This document shows, in pieces, positions 7,224-16,508 of a stretch of 63,203 bases of DNA (positions are counted from its first letter, which is position 1; every line of letters begins with the position of its first letter). Made by a program: the position numbers and the translations under genes. The stretch is from an uncultured Lachnospiraceae bacterium (lineage in GTDB: Bacteria > Bacillota > Clostridia > Lachnospirales > Lachnospiraceae): positions 1 to 63,203 of the forward strand of contig CANPTH010000017.1 in assembly GCA_947576945.1 (NCBI GenBank), written 5' to 3'. Under the pieces are notes generated by a model, which saw only the letters and a program-made list of their open reading frames with translations, was not told the origin of the DNA and ran no database searches.

Positions 7224-8975
7224 ATGGTTAAGATCTATGAGAAGTTAATGGTTTTGCTGGACAGGCAGCAGAAGCGGAAGATGATGCTGCTTGTCTTTTT
7301 GATGCTGATCGGTGCCGTGCTGGAGACGCTGGGAGTGTCCATGGTGATGCCGGTCATGAATGTGGTGCTGGAAGAGGATGCCATAGCCAAACATGACTAT
7401 CTGCAGGTGATCTGCCGGATCTTTGGCGTGGATAACAGTGGGGATCTGACGATGCTTGTGATGGTTGGGCTGGTACTTGTGTTTGTGACCAAGAACATCT
7501 TCCTTTTCTTCCAGCAGAAAGTGCAGCTTAAGTTCGTCTATACGAACCAGTTTGCCACATCCAGGCGGATGATGATCAACTTTATGCAAAGGCCTTATGA
7601 ATACTATCTTAATGCGGATACGGCGGTAATCCAGAGGAGCATCACGTCGGATGTCAACAATATGTATGGCCTGATCCTGGCGCTGCTGCAGCTGATCAGT
7701 GAGGGAATCGTCTTTGTCTGCCTGGCGGCGGCCAGCCTGGTGGCGGATGTATGGATGAGCCTTACGGTCACGGCGCTGCTGGTGGTGGCGCTGTTGGTGA
7801 TCAAATGTATCCTCAAGCCGATCATGCGCAAAGCCGGGGAGGAAAACCAGGAATTCTACAGCGGGCTGTATAAGTGGATCGACCAGTCGGTGATGGGGAT
7901 CAAGGAGATCAAGATCGCCCGGAAAGAGGGGTATTTTATCAATGAGTATTCCAAATGCGGCGCCGGATATGTCAGTGCCGTGCAGCGTTATAACCTGTAC
8001 AATGCCACGCCGAGGCTGTTGATCGAGACCCTGGCCATTGCCGGTATGATCTTATATCTGATGATACAGCTGCTGCAGGGAACCGCAGCGGCAGATATTG
8101 TGCCGCAGCTGGGCGTTCTGGCAGTGGCGGCCATGCGGCTGATCCCCTGTGCCAACAGGATCAACAATCATCTGACTTCCATCTCTTATTTTGAACCGTT
8201 CTTCATGGGGGTAAGCGACAACCTGCAGGAAGAGATCCGGGATGAGAATGTTGACTATAATGCAGAAACTTATCAGAAGAAGATCGACGTGGAGAAACTG
8301 GATGTCAGAAAGGAGATCGTGCTGCAGGATATTACTTACAGATATCCCAATTCGCAGACGCTGATCTTCGATCACGCGGATATGATGATCCCGGTGGGGA
8401 AATCGGTCGGCATCGTGGGGACTTCCGGTGCGGGTAAGACAACTATCGTGGATATCCTGCTGGGGCTTTTACAGCTTGAGACGGGCAGCATTCTGGCGGA
8501 TGGTGTGGAAGTGAGAGAGCATTATGCCTCCTGGCTGAAGAATATCGGCTACATCCCGCAGACCATTTTCATGATAGATTCCACGATACGCAGGAATGTG
8601 GCGTTCGGGTATGCGGATGAAGATATCGATGATAATAAAGTATGGGAAGCGCTGCGGGAAGCGCAGCTGGACGAGTTTGTTAAAGGTCTGCCGGAGGGGC
8701 TTGACACGAGCATCGGAGAGCGGGGCATCCGCATATCCGGCGGACAAAGACAGAGGATCGGCATCGCACGGGCGCTTTTTGAGGATCCGGAGGTGCTGGT
8801 GTTAGACGAGGCCACATCCGCCCTGGACAATGAGACGGAGGCGGCGATCATGGATTCCATCAACAGGCTGCACGGGCGCAAGACACTGATCATTATCGCG
8901 CACAGGCTGCAGACGATTGAGAAGTGTGATATGGTATATCGAGTGGAAGACGGTAAGGCGCAGAGGGCGCGCTGA
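7224..8975 (+). CDS. ABC exporter / lipid-linked oligosaccharide flippase (PglK/MsbA-like)
   Basis: A single polypeptide with an N-terminal six-helix ABC exporter domain (residues about 20-310) and a C-terminal nucleotide-binding domain. Walker A is GTSGAGKT (about 399-406), the signature is SGGQRQR (about 505-511), Walker B is VLVLDEA (about 523-529), and IIAHRL is the H-loop. It probably works as a homodimer that flips undecaprenyl-diphosphate glycans to the outer face. No Wzx flippase was found elsewhere in the window. With PglF, PglE, PglC and PglA homologues nearby, a PglK-type role is attractive. The start at 7224 is preferred over an upstream TTG at 7179. Confidence 0.8.
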   Translation: MVKIYEKLMVLLDRQQKRKMMLLVFLMLIGAVLETLGVSMVMPVMNVVLEEDAIAKHDYLQVICRIFGVDNSGDLTMLVMVGLVLVFVTKNIFLFFQQKVQLKFVYTNQFATSRRMMINFMQRPYEYYLNADTAVIQRSITSDVNNMYGLILALLQLISEGIVFVCLAAASLVADVWMSLTVTALLVVALLVIKCILKPIMRKAGEENQEFYSGLYKWIDQSVMGIKEIKIARKEGYFINEYSKCGAGYVSAVQRYNLYNATPRLLIETLAIAGMILYLMIQLLQGTAAADIVPQLGVLAVAAMRLIPCANRINNHLTSISYFEPFFMGVSDNLQEEIRDENVDYNAETYQKKIDVEKLDVRKEIVLQDITYRYPNSQTLIFDHADMMIPVGKSVGIVGTSGAGKTTIVDILLGLLQLETGSILADGVEVREHYASWLKNIGYIPQTIFMIDSTIRRNVAFGYADEDIDDNKVWEALREAQLDEFVKGLPEGLDTSIGERGIRISGGQRQRIGIARALFEDPEVLVLDEATSALDNETEAAIMDSINRLHGRKTLIIIAHRLQTIEKCDMVYRVEDGKAQRAR

Positions 8976-9047
8976 AAAGCCAGGCAGGCATTTCGGGGCG
9001 GGCAGCGCGGCGGATTTATAGAGTAGAAGAAGGGCAGGGTATAAGCG

Positions 9048-9476
9048 ATGAAGAAACTATGGGATTTTGCCTGGGAACAATATAGAAAGCATGAGGAAGG
9101 CATCAATTATCTGATCTTCGGATTTTTGGCTTTTGTGCTGAATTATGTGCTGTATTTTGTGTTCGCATCCATGATGCAGATGCATTATATGCTGGCGACG
9201 GCTGTTTCCTGGGTGCTGACGGTGGTGTTTGCTTACTGGACCAACCGCACCTTTGTGTTTAAGAGCCAGAACAAGGATGTGCAGTCTCTCGGCAGGGAGT
9301 TTGTCGCTTTTATCGGGGCGCGGGTGGCTACGGAGGTTCTGGAGCTGGCTATGATGTTTGTCATGGTGGATGTTGCAGACCTGAACGAATATATCTCCAA
9401 ATTGATCTGTCAGGTGATCGTTATCCTGGCAAACTATTTCCTGAGCAAGCTGTGGATCTTTAAGGAGAAGAAATAG
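9048..9476 (+). CDS. GtrA family membrane protein
   Basis: A 142-residue protein with four transmembrane helices. The GtrA/DPMS pattern is clear: NYLIFGFLAFVLNYVLYF, the conserved AYWTNRTFVF loop between helices 2 and 3, and a C-terminal NYFLSKLWIFK. GtrA proteins are thought to help flip polyprenyl-phosphate-linked single sugars made by GtrB-type enzymes. A GtrB-like GT2 is encoded at 16501-17472 in the same locus, and the GT-C-like proteins around it could be the users. A purine-rich RBS precedes the ATG. Confidence 0.8.
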   Translation: MKKLWDFAWEQYRKHEEGINYLIFGFLAFVLNYVLYFVFASMMQMHYMLATAVSWVLTVVFAYWTNRTFVFKSQNKDVQSLGREFVAFIGARVATEVLELAMMFVMVDVADLNEYISKLICQVIVILANYFLSKLWIFKEKK

Positions 9477-9511
9477 AGGGAATAATTCTTTGCGGAATAA
9501 GGAAGCGGTAT

Positions 9512-10597
9512 ATGAAATCAAAACGGCAGGCAAATTTTGAATTGCTGAGGATCGTGGCGATGTTGATGATCATCGTCCTCCACTATCTGAATAAGGGGGA
9601 ACTGCTTACGGCCTACACGACGGACCGTACTGTGATAAACTATGCCGCGCATCTGATCGAGGCTTTCTGTATCGTTGCGGTTAACTGTTACGTGCTGCTC
9701 AGCGGGTATTTTCTGGTGGAGTCTGCGTGGAGACCGGGGCGGGTGGTGTCCCTGGCCGGGCAGATTCTTTTTTATTCGGTCCTGATCCCTGTGGTTCTTC
9801 TTTGCGCCGGGGTTGTGCCGGCGGGAGCATTATCGGCCTATGACTGGCTGGGCTATGTGATTCCCGTGGAGACGGAGCATTACTGGTTCGCCACGGCATA
9901 TCTGGTCATGTATCTGTTCGCCCCGTTTCTGGCGGCGGGTGTAAAGAAGATGGAGAAGAAAGCGCTGCAGGTGGTCATAGCGCTGCTGCTGTGTTACTTT
10001 TCGGTGTGGAAATCCATCCTGCCGGTGACGTTTGCCACGGATTGCTACGGGTATGACTATGGGTGGTTCTTATGTCTGTTCCTGGTGGCGGCGTATCTCA
10101 GGCTTTACGGGATTCCGATATTGGAGAGAAAAAGGAATGCGCTGCTGCTCTATGGCAGCATGTGTGTGGGCGTTTTCTTACTGACGGCTCTGTCGGGTAT
10201 ATTGTCTGACTTTGCAATGCCGTTTCTCTATTATATGGATATGCCGACTACTTACAATCACTTGTTCTGTCTGTTGGGGGCGGTCGGACTCTTCATGGTA
10301 TTCCGGGGGATACGGGTTCCGGAAGGCCGCGGGGCAGCCCTGATCAGGCGGGCGGCGCCGTACACCTTCGGTGTCTATCTGCTGCATGAGCACCTGCTTG
10401 TGCGCTATGAGTGGATGCGGTGGCTTAAGGTGGATGCCGTGCGGGGAAGCTGGAGCTTTGTGCCCCATATGATTCTGTGTGTGCTGCTTGTCTATGCGGC
10501 GGGGACGACAGTGGATTTTGCCAGGCAGAAACTTTGTAACAGTTCAGCCAAGGTCTTTGCATTTACTGCAAAGGCCGTGAGAATGCATAAAGGTTGA
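9512..10597 (+). CDS. Acyltransferase 3 family membrane protein
   Basis: The 361-residue protein starts with the acyltransferase-3 signature NFELLRIVAMLMIIVLHY, including the arginine and histidine of the active site, and has about ten transmembrane helices. Relatives (OafA, WecH, YiaH) O- or N-acetylate surface polysaccharides on the outer face. It is downstream of gtrA by 35 nt, probably in the same transcript. Nested hairpins at 10603-10688 end this block. The acceptor sugar is unknown. Confidence 0.75.
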   Translation: MKSKRQANFELLRIVAMLMIIVLHYLNKGELLTAYTTDRTVINYAAHLIEAFCIVAVNCYVLLSGYFLVESAWRPGRVVSLAGQILFYSVLIPVVLLCAGVVPAGALSAYDWLGYVIPVETEHYWFATAYLVMYLFAPFLAAGVKKMEKKALQVVIALLLCYFSVWKSILPVTFATDCYGYDYGWFLCLFLVAAYLRLYGIPILERKRNALLLYGSMCVGVFLLTALSGILSDFAMPFLYYMDMPTTYNHLFCLLGAVGLFMVFRGIRVPEGRGAALIRRAAPYTFGVYLLHEHLLVRYEWMRWLKVDAVRGSWSFVPHMILCVLLVYAAGTTVDFARQKLCNSSAKVFAFTAKAVRMHKG

Positions 10598-10602
10598 GAA
10601 GA

Positions 10603-10688
10603 ATCCGGCCTCTTTGCCGAAGGCAAATCTGGAATAGGCCGGATCCAGTAACTATGAAGCCGATGGCTGAATAGTTACGAAGCTTTTT
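10603..10688 (+). terminator. Two nested hairpins followed by T5, probable terminator
   Basis: Stem 1 pairs ATCCGGCCT (10603-10611) with AGGCCGGAT (10636-10644) and encloses a small TTTGCC/GGCAAA hairpin. Stem 2 pairs GTAACTAT (10648-10655) with ATAGTTAC (10671-10678) and encloses AGCC-GAT-GGCT. A T5 run follows at 10684-10688. The second hairpin plus Ts is a plausible but weak intrinsic terminator after the acyltransferase gene. Confidence 0.45.
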
Positions 10689-10794
10689 GCGCTGATCGGC
10701 AGTGTGTTTGGCAGGAAGCGGAAGGCGGCAGGCAGGTAGGGTTCATAATGAAACCGGCAGTCAGCGTGTGAACGCTATGGATATGGAGAGGACT

Positions 10795-12666
10795 ATGGGC
10801 AGTATAGACAGGATCTATTATAAATATAGTAAAATTCTGGAAAACATAATATTTCCTCTGTTGCTGCTCCTCTATCCCCTGGTGGGAGTCAGGCAGGGGC
10901 TTGACGTTTCGGACGCAACGTACAGCCTGTCAAATTTTCAGTATTTTGCATCCATGGACGGCACCTGGATGGTGGCGACTTTCCTGGCAAATGTGACAGG
11001 TTTTCTGCTGATGCATCTGCCCTTTGGCGATACGCTGATCGGGATCAACTGTTATACGGCGTTAATACAATCGGTGACGGCAGTTGCTGCATATCGAATA
11101 ATGAAAAGGAGGATTCCCGCGCCGCTCGTGTTTCTCGGCGAGGGAATCGCGCTGGGTTTATGCTGGTGCCCGTCTACGATCCTGTACAATTATCTGACTT
11201 ATCTGTTGATGACGGCAGGGGTATTGCTGCTGTATGAGGGGATCCTGAAGAGTAACGCCGGGAATCAGGAGAACGAAAAGCTGTCTGGCGGCAGCAGGGG
11301 GGAAAAGGGTGCGCGGCGGTACTATATTATGGCCGGGGTCTGTCTCGGTGTCAATGTGGCGGTGCGGATGCCCAATGTAGTCCAGGCGGCTTTTATCGTG
11401 GCGGTGTGGTACGGGACATTCTTGTATGGCGGGCAGGAGAAATGGCGCCGGGCGCTGCGGGACACCTTGTGGTGTATGCTGGGGTATGCGGCCGGATTCG
11501 GCCTGCCCCTGGGAGTGATCTGTCTTCGATACGGAGCAGGCGCGTATCCTTCCATGGTGCGCACCATGTTTGCCATGACGGAGAAAGCGACAGACTATAA
11601 GCCGACATCGATGCTGGCGGGGATGTTCGGGGACTATGTCACAGGAGCTTTCTGGCTGCTCTTTGCGGGATTGTGCATGGCAGGCGGCTGGGTTCTTTTT
11701 GCGGTACAGCGCAGATTTTTTGCAAAGGTTCCGTTGCTGGCAGCCCTATGCAGGATTTTCTATGCGGCTGTATTTCTGGTATTGCTCCGTCTGTACTGGG
11801 GGCGGGGTGTATTTACCTTCCAGTATTACCGGTACAGCAGTATGTACTATCCGGCAGTCCTGTTTCTGATCGCGGCGATCCTGCTGGCAGTCCTTAGCCT
11901 GTGCAGGAAGGGGGCGCCGGCCGCCTGTAAAATAATGGCGGCGCTGGTGCTGGTGCTGATCCTGGTGACGCCGCTTGGCAGCAACAACGATTTGTATCCT
12001 ATTATCAATAACCTGTTTGTGGCGGCGCCGTTTGCGCTGTGGGCCGGCTGTCTGGCCGGCAGGAAGCAGCAGGACGGAACTCTGTGGAAAGTGCCGTTTG
12101 CGATGCTGGCTGCTTTTGTGTTGGTGCAGAGTGTGGGGTTTCATTTTCACTTTGCTTTCCAGGACGGAGTTGAGGGGGAGAAGCGGGATACCGTGGTGAC
12201 AGCGCCGGCGAAAGCGGCGGGCGTCTATACGAATGCGGATAATGCCGCGTGGCTTGAGGAACTGGCGGCGTATACGGAGGAAGCAGAGCTTACGGGGAAG
12301 CCGGCGCTTTTCTATAAGGATCTTTCGGGACTGGGCTATCTGCTGGACATGCCTTCGGCGCTTTCTACATTCTGGCCGGATCTGGATTCCTATCTTATGA
12401 CGGAGTATGAGCGGGATCTGCAGCAGATGGAGGAGCCGCCGACAGTGATCGTGGCAGCTCCGGTGGGGGCATATCTGAACGAGGATGCGGACGGAATGAA
12501 CTGGTTCGGCGTGGAGCAGGAGAAGTTCGATGCGGATGAGAAGCTGCAGATCCTGAAGCGGTATCTGTGCGAATATGAGTATCAGGAAACCTTTGGGAAT
12601 GGACGGTATGTAGTGTATCTGCCAGACGGCGGAACGGAGTCCGGCGAAGAGCGAAGCGCCAGGTAA
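10795..12666 (+). CDS. Polytopic membrane protein, GT-C-like glycosyltransferase candidate
   Basis: About 623 residues with roughly 11-12 transmembrane helices and a soluble C-terminal part of about 150 residues. The first extracytoplasmic loop has GLDVSDATYSL, an acidic pair placed like the catalytic or metal site of GT-C enzymes that use polyprenyl-phosphate sugars. No named family is certain. I place the start at 10795, which follows GGAGAGG by 3 nt; an ATG at 10777 is possible. The gene lies next to an RffA-type aminotransferase and precedes another protein of this kind, which fits addition of sugars to a surface polymer outside the cell. Confidence 0.6.
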   Translation: MGSIDRIYYKYSKILENIIFPLLLLLYPLVGVRQGLDVSDATYSLSNFQYFASMDGTWMVATFLANVTGFLLMHLPFGDTLIGINCYTALIQSVTAVAAYRIMKRRIPAPLVFLGEGIALGLCWCPSTILYNYLTYLLMTAGVLLLYEGILKSNAGNQENEKLSGGSRGEKGARRYYIMAGVCLGVNVAVRMPNVVQAAFIVAVWYGTFLYGGQEKWRRALRDTLWCMLGYAAGFGLPLGVICLRYGAGAYPSMVRTMFAMTEKATDYKPTSMLAGMFGDYVTGAFWLLFAGLCMAGGWVLFAVQRRFFAKVPLLAALCRIFYAAVFLVLLRLYWGRGVFTFQYYRYSSMYYPAVLFLIAAILLAVLSLCRKGAPAACKIMAALVLVLILVTPLGSNNDLYPIINNLFVAAPFALWAGCLAGRKQQDGTLWKVPFAMLAAFVLVQSVGFHFHFAFQDGVEGEKRDTVVTAPAKAAGVYTNADNAAWLEELAAYTEEAELTGKPALFYKDLSGLGYLLDMPSALSTFWPDLDSYLMTEYERDLQQMEEPPTVIVAAPVGAYLNEDADGMNWFGVEQEKFDADEKLQILKRYLCEYEYQETFGNGRYVVYLPDGGTESGEERSAR

Positions 12667-12680
12667 GGAGGAAACTTTAG

Positions 12681-13808
12681 ATGATCAACTTTAATGTACC
12701 GCCTTTTACGGGCAGGGAAGTAGAATATATGAGGGAGGCTATCGAGAACCAGAAGATCTGCGGGGACGGGCCTTTTACGAAGAAATGCAGTGAGTGGATC
12801 GAAGCACAGAGCGGTACGGCGAAATGTCTGCTGACCACGTCCTGCACCCATGCGACGGAGCTGGCGGCGCTGCTGGCAGATATCAAAGAGGGGGACGAAG
12901 TGATCCTGCCGTCCTATACCTTTGTGTCCACGGCGGATGCCTTTGTGCTGCGCGGGGCGAAGGCAGTCTTCGTGGATATCAGGCCGGATACCATGAATAT
13001 TGATGAGACTCTGATCGAGGAGGCCATCACGGAACGGACCAAGGCGATCGCACCGGTACATTATGCCGGGGTAGGCTGTGAGATGGATGTGATCATGGAC
13101 ATTGCCAGGCGGCACGATCTGATCGTGGTGGAGGATGCCGCACAGGGGATCATGGCGTCCTATAAGGGGAAACCCCTTGGCACCTTCGGGGAGTTTGGGT
13201 GCTTCAGCTTTCACGAGACGAAGAATTTCAGTATGGGTGAGGGCGGCGCACTGCTCATTCGGGATGAAAAGTATATCGAGTCCGCGGAAATCTTCCGGGA
13301 AAAGGGCACGGACAGAAGCAAGTACTACAGAGGGCAGGTAGATAAATATCGCTGGCAGGACTATGGCTCTTCGTATCTGCCCAGCGACCTGAACGCCGCC
13401 TATCTGTATGCGCAGCTGGAGCTGGCGGAGGAGATCACGCAGGCGAGAATGGACAGATGGAATCAGTACCGGGAGCTTCTCTTGCCGCTGGCAAAGTCCG
13501 GCAGGATCGAGCTGCCGCATATTCCTGCGCACTGCAGCCATAACGCGCATATGTTCTATATCAAGACGAAGGATATGGAAGAACGCACCAGACTGATCGA
13601 TTTCCTGAAGGAGAAAGGGATCATGGCAGTATTCCACTATGTGCCGCTGCATTCTGCGCCGGCCGGGATCAAATACGGCAGATTCCATGGGGAAGACAGG
13701 TACACCACGAGAGAAAGCGACCGGCTGCTGCGTCTGCCGATGTACTATAAGCTGACGGCGGATGAGGTTGGGTATATTGCGGAGCAGGTGAAGGCATTCT
13801 ATGCGTAG
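12681..13808 (+). CDS. rffA: dTDP-4-amino-4,6-dideoxygalactose transaminase (RffA/WecE type)
   Basis: A DegT/DnrJ/EryC1/StrS aminotransferase of 375 residues. It matches the RffA/WecE subgroup: it opens INFNVPPFTGREVEYM, has TSCTHATELAALL for cofactor binding, VEDAAQG, and the PLP lysine K181 in HETKNFSMGEGG. The PSDLNAAY and VFHYVPLHS segments are also typical. It converts dTDP-4-keto-6-deoxyglucose to dTDP-4-amino-4,6-dideoxygalactose. The 4-amino sugar would be a natural substrate for the formyltransferase at 33904 or the GNAT at 15951. RBS GGAGG lies close upstream. The dTDP-glucose synthesis genes are not in the window. Confidence 0.85.
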   Translation: MINFNVPPFTGREVEYMREAIENQKICGDGPFTKKCSEWIEAQSGTAKCLLTTSCTHATELAALLADIKEGDEVILPSYTFVSTADAFVLRGAKAVFVDIRPDTMNIDETLIEEAITERTKAIAPVHYAGVGCEMDVIMDIARRHDLIVVEDAAQGIMASYKGKPLGTFGEFGCFSFHETKNFSMGEGGALLIRDEKYIESAEIFREKGTDRSKYYRGQVDKYRWQDYGSSYLPSDLNAAYLYAQLELAEEITQARMDRWNQYRELLLPLAKSGRIELPHIPAHCSHNAHMFYIKTKDMEERTRLIDFLKEKGIMAVFHYVPLHSAPAGIKYGRFHGEDRYTTRESDRLLRLPMYYKLTADEVGYIAEQVKAFYA

Positions 13809-13895
13809 CGGCCGGTTTCCGGTGACGGGTGAACTGTATCAGTACCGGAGTGAAACGTGGGCGGCAATCATGAGAAGGAATAGGAGCGGCAGATA

Positions 13896-15845
13896 GTGCG
13901 GCAGAAGAAAGAATGGTGGAAATGGGAGAACTGTATACTGACGCTGCTTGTTGTGTCTGTGAATATGATCGTCATGGGGGGCTGTTTTGACTTCTATTAT
14001 GATCTGAATGACGATACCATGATGCTGGACATTATGTCCGGGGCTTACAGTGGGACGCCGGACGGGCACAACATGCAGACTTTGTATCCTTTGGGTGCGC
14101 TGATCGCCCTGTGTTATAAAGTGTGTGGGACAATTCCCTGGTATGGTCTGTTTCTGTGTCTGTGCCAGTTCGGATGTCTGTATTTGATCGGTGTGCGGCT
14201 GTGCAGACTTGGAGAAAGGTGCGGGAAAGCGGGAAGCGCCGAAACGCCGGCGGTTTCTGCCATGCGCGCGGGGAGGAAGATCCTGCGGCTTGGGGCGCTG
14301 TCTCTTCTGGTGTGGGGCGTATGTCTTTCACATCTGGTGAATGTGCAGTATACCGTTACCTGCGCCATGCTTTCTGCGTCTGCCATTTTCCTGTTTTTGA
14401 CCACGCCGGATACAGAGAGCGGCAAACGGTTTATAAGAAGCAATATACCTTCCATGGTGTTGGTGATTGCCGCTTATCAGCTTCGTTCGGAGATGCTGCT
14501 TTTGACTTTTCCCTTTATCTGCCTGGCGGGATTGTACCGGTTGACGGAAGAAAAGAAGCTCTTCGGGAAAGATACGCTGATCAGATACGGCAGTGTATTG
14601 GGAATCATGCTGGCGGGTATGCTGATCTCGAGGGGGATTGACTATGCGGCTTACAGCAGTGATCAGTGGAAGGATTTTCGGCGGTTCTTTGAAGCCAGGA
14701 CGACGCTGTATGACTTTTACCAGGAATTGATCATGGAGGATGCCTGGCAGGAAGCGCTTGAGGAACTGGGAGTGCCGCCCTGCCGGCAGACGCTGCTTCG
14801 CAACTACAATTATGGGCTGGATGATGGAGTGGATTCGCAATTCCTTATGACACTGGCGGATTATGCCACGGATACGGTGCGCAAAGCCAGGGATTGGAAA
14901 GCCATCGTGAAGAAGCAGGTCTATCGTTATTATTACCGCACGCTGCGCGGAGGGGATTCGCCCTACAGTACCCTGCTGCTGTGGATGTATGCCGCGGTGT
15001 TTGCGGCTGGAATTTGTGCGTCGTTTCTTTTGAGGGAAGCGGCAGCGGCATCCGGGGAAGAGAAGAATGGCTGGAAAATGGAAAAGATAAGAGAAAGCAT
15101 GCAAAGATTTGATCTGCTATGGCAGGCAGTACTGCTGACAGGCGTACGCAGTGCGGTCTGGATGTTTATTCTGCTGCGAGGCAGAGATCCGGAACGCATC
15201 ACACATTCTCTTTATCTGGTGGAATTTGCGCTGCTGGCGGCTATGCTGATACGTGCTCGTCATAGAAGGCCAGGCGGCACAGAAATACTGCGAAGTACGG
15301 ATATTGATACCGGAAGACATTGTGCGGGGAGCGTATTGCGCGGAGTGGCATGCGGCATCGTGTTGATTATGGCAGTTTCTTTCTGCCTGATTACAGGGAA
15401 GGGTATGATAAAGGGCATACCGGCATTGCGTGCGCAGCAGGAACTTCGGGAACAGGTTAACGAGAACTGGTATGCAATCGATGAGTATTGCAGAGAGCGT
15501 GATGAAAATTTCTATTTTGAGGATGTGTATTCCACGGTATCGTTTTCCAGACGTATTTTTGACAGCGCAGGCCGTGGTTATGCCAATTATGATATTCTGG
15601 GCGGCTGGATGTGCGGCAGTCCGCTCTATTATGATAAGCTGAGAAGATATGGCATTACATCGGTGCAGGAAGCGTTGATCGGGCAGGAGAATGTTTATTT
15701 GATTCTGGCCGATCAGGAAGTAAAGGAGCGGGGACTTGCGTGGATTGAAGACTGCTATGCCGCACAGGGCATTGAGACCGTGGCGGAGAAGACGGACAGG
15801 ATAGGCGAAGGATATGCGGTCTATAGAATTATGAGAATACAATAA
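13896..15845 (+). CDS. Polytopic membrane protein, GT-C-like glycosyltransferase candidate
   Basis: A 649-residue protein with about ten transmembrane helices and a soluble C-terminal domain of about 120 residues. A GTG start at 13896 follows AGGAG at 9 nt; the next in-frame ATG lies inside the first helix. The first outer loop contains FYYDLNDDTMMLDIMSG, an acidic cluster expected of GT-C enzymes. No assigned family is recognised with certainty. It follows the RffA-type gene, so transfer of a 4-amino-4,6-dideoxyhexose-containing unit is possible, but this is inference. Confidence 0.6.
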   Translation: MRQKKEWWKWENCILTLLVVSVNMIVMGGCFDFYYDLNDDTMMLDIMSGAYSGTPDGHNMQTLYPLGALIALCYKVCGTIPWYGLFLCLCQFGCLYLIGVRLCRLGERCGKAGSAETPAVSAMRAGRKILRLGALSLLVWGVCLSHLVNVQYTVTCAMLSASAIFLFLTTPDTESGKRFIRSNIPSMVLVIAAYQLRSEMLLLTFPFICLAGLYRLTEEKKLFGKDTLIRYGSVLGIMLAGMLISRGIDYAAYSSDQWKDFRRFFEARTTLYDFYQELIMEDAWQEALEELGVPPCRQTLLRNYNYGLDDGVDSQFLMTLADYATDTVRKARDWKAIVKKQVYRYYYRTLRGGDSPYSTLLLWMYAAVFAAGICASFLLREAAAASGEEKNGWKMEKIRESMQRFDLLWQAVLLTGVRSAVWMFILLRGRDPERITHSLYLVEFALLAAMLIRARHRRPGGTEILRSTDIDTGRHCAGSVLRGVACGIVLIMAVSFCLITGKGMIKGIPALRAQQELREQVNENWYAIDEYCRERDENFYFEDVYSTVSFSRRIFDSAGRGYANYDILGGWMCGSPLYYDKLRRYGITSVQEALIGQENVYLILADQEVKERGLAWIEDCYAAQGIETVAEKTDRIGEGYAVYRIMRIQ

Positions 15846-15950
15846 AAGCGACAGGATGATAGCCTGGAGACCACACGGCAGCAGGCAGAAACAGTCGTGC
15901 ACGACGAGATTGCGGCACGGTTATGACAGGGAGCAGGGAGGCGGATTTAT

Positions 15951-16508
15951 ATGCGGCAGAGGCCTTCAATCCGGCTGCGGCTGATGACAATCGAGGATAC
16001 GGAGAAGATTGTTACATGGCGCAACAGGGATTTTGTGAGAAAAAATTTTATCTATCAGGAACCTTTTACGGCGGAAGGACATCTGTCCTGGATCAGGGAG
16101 CAGGTGGAGACGGGACGGGTGGTACAGTTTATTATCTGCCTGTCTGACGGCAGGGAGATCGGCAGTGTTTATATTCGCGATATCGACAGGGAGAACGGTG
16201 AGGCGGAGTACGGTATTTTTATCGGAGAAGAGACAGCGCTGGGCTGCGGGTATGGTACGGAGACGGCGAAACAGGCGCTTGCGTATGCTTTTACACAATT
16301 AAAGCTTCATAAGGTATTTCTCCGATTTCTTTCAGACAATATCAGTGCCATGAAGAGTTATGAACATGCCGGGTTTCTTCTGACGGACAGGAGGGAGTCC
16401 GTGATGACCCGCCAGGGCGTAAGAGAGGTCAGATTTATGGAGCTTGATGATGCGGCATGGCGGCAGGCTGTGCATGATGGGGGTTTAGAAAGGAAAGCGA
16501 ATGAGTAA
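15951..16508 (+). CDS. GNAT family N-acetyltransferase (RimJ/RimL or PseH-like)
   Basis: A 185-residue GNAT-fold protein. It has the N-terminal IRLRLMTIEDTEKIVTWRN segment, GREIGSVYIRDID, EYGIFIGEE, the acetyl-CoA loop GCGYGTETAKQAL and NISAMKSYEHAGF. The early WRN motif followed by an LSWI-type segment resembles PseH, which acetylates the 4-amino group of UDP-4-amino-4,6-dideoxy-AltNAc, and also other sugar acetyltransferases. Given the amino-sugar enzymes on both sides, a nucleotide-amino-sugar substrate is likely. A protein N-terminal acetylase remains possible. It overlaps the next gene by 8 nt. Confidence 0.7.
   Translation: MRQRPSIRLRLMTIEDTEKIVTWRNRDFVRKNFIYQEPFTAEGHLSWIREQVETGRVVQFIICLSDGREIGSVYIRDIDRENGEAEYGIFIGEETALGCGYGTETAKQALAYAFTQLKLHKVFLRFLSDNISAMKSYEHAGFLLTDRRESVMTRQGVREVRFMELDDAAWRQAVHDGGLERKANE

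Noticed and set aside
12582..13688. A 368-codon open frame on the minus strand opposite the RffA-type gene
   Set aside because: It is rich in His, Arg and Pro, has no RBS or recognisable domain and lies wholly opposite a well-identified enzyme. The same applies to long minus-strand frames at 28943-30073 and 34540-35520.
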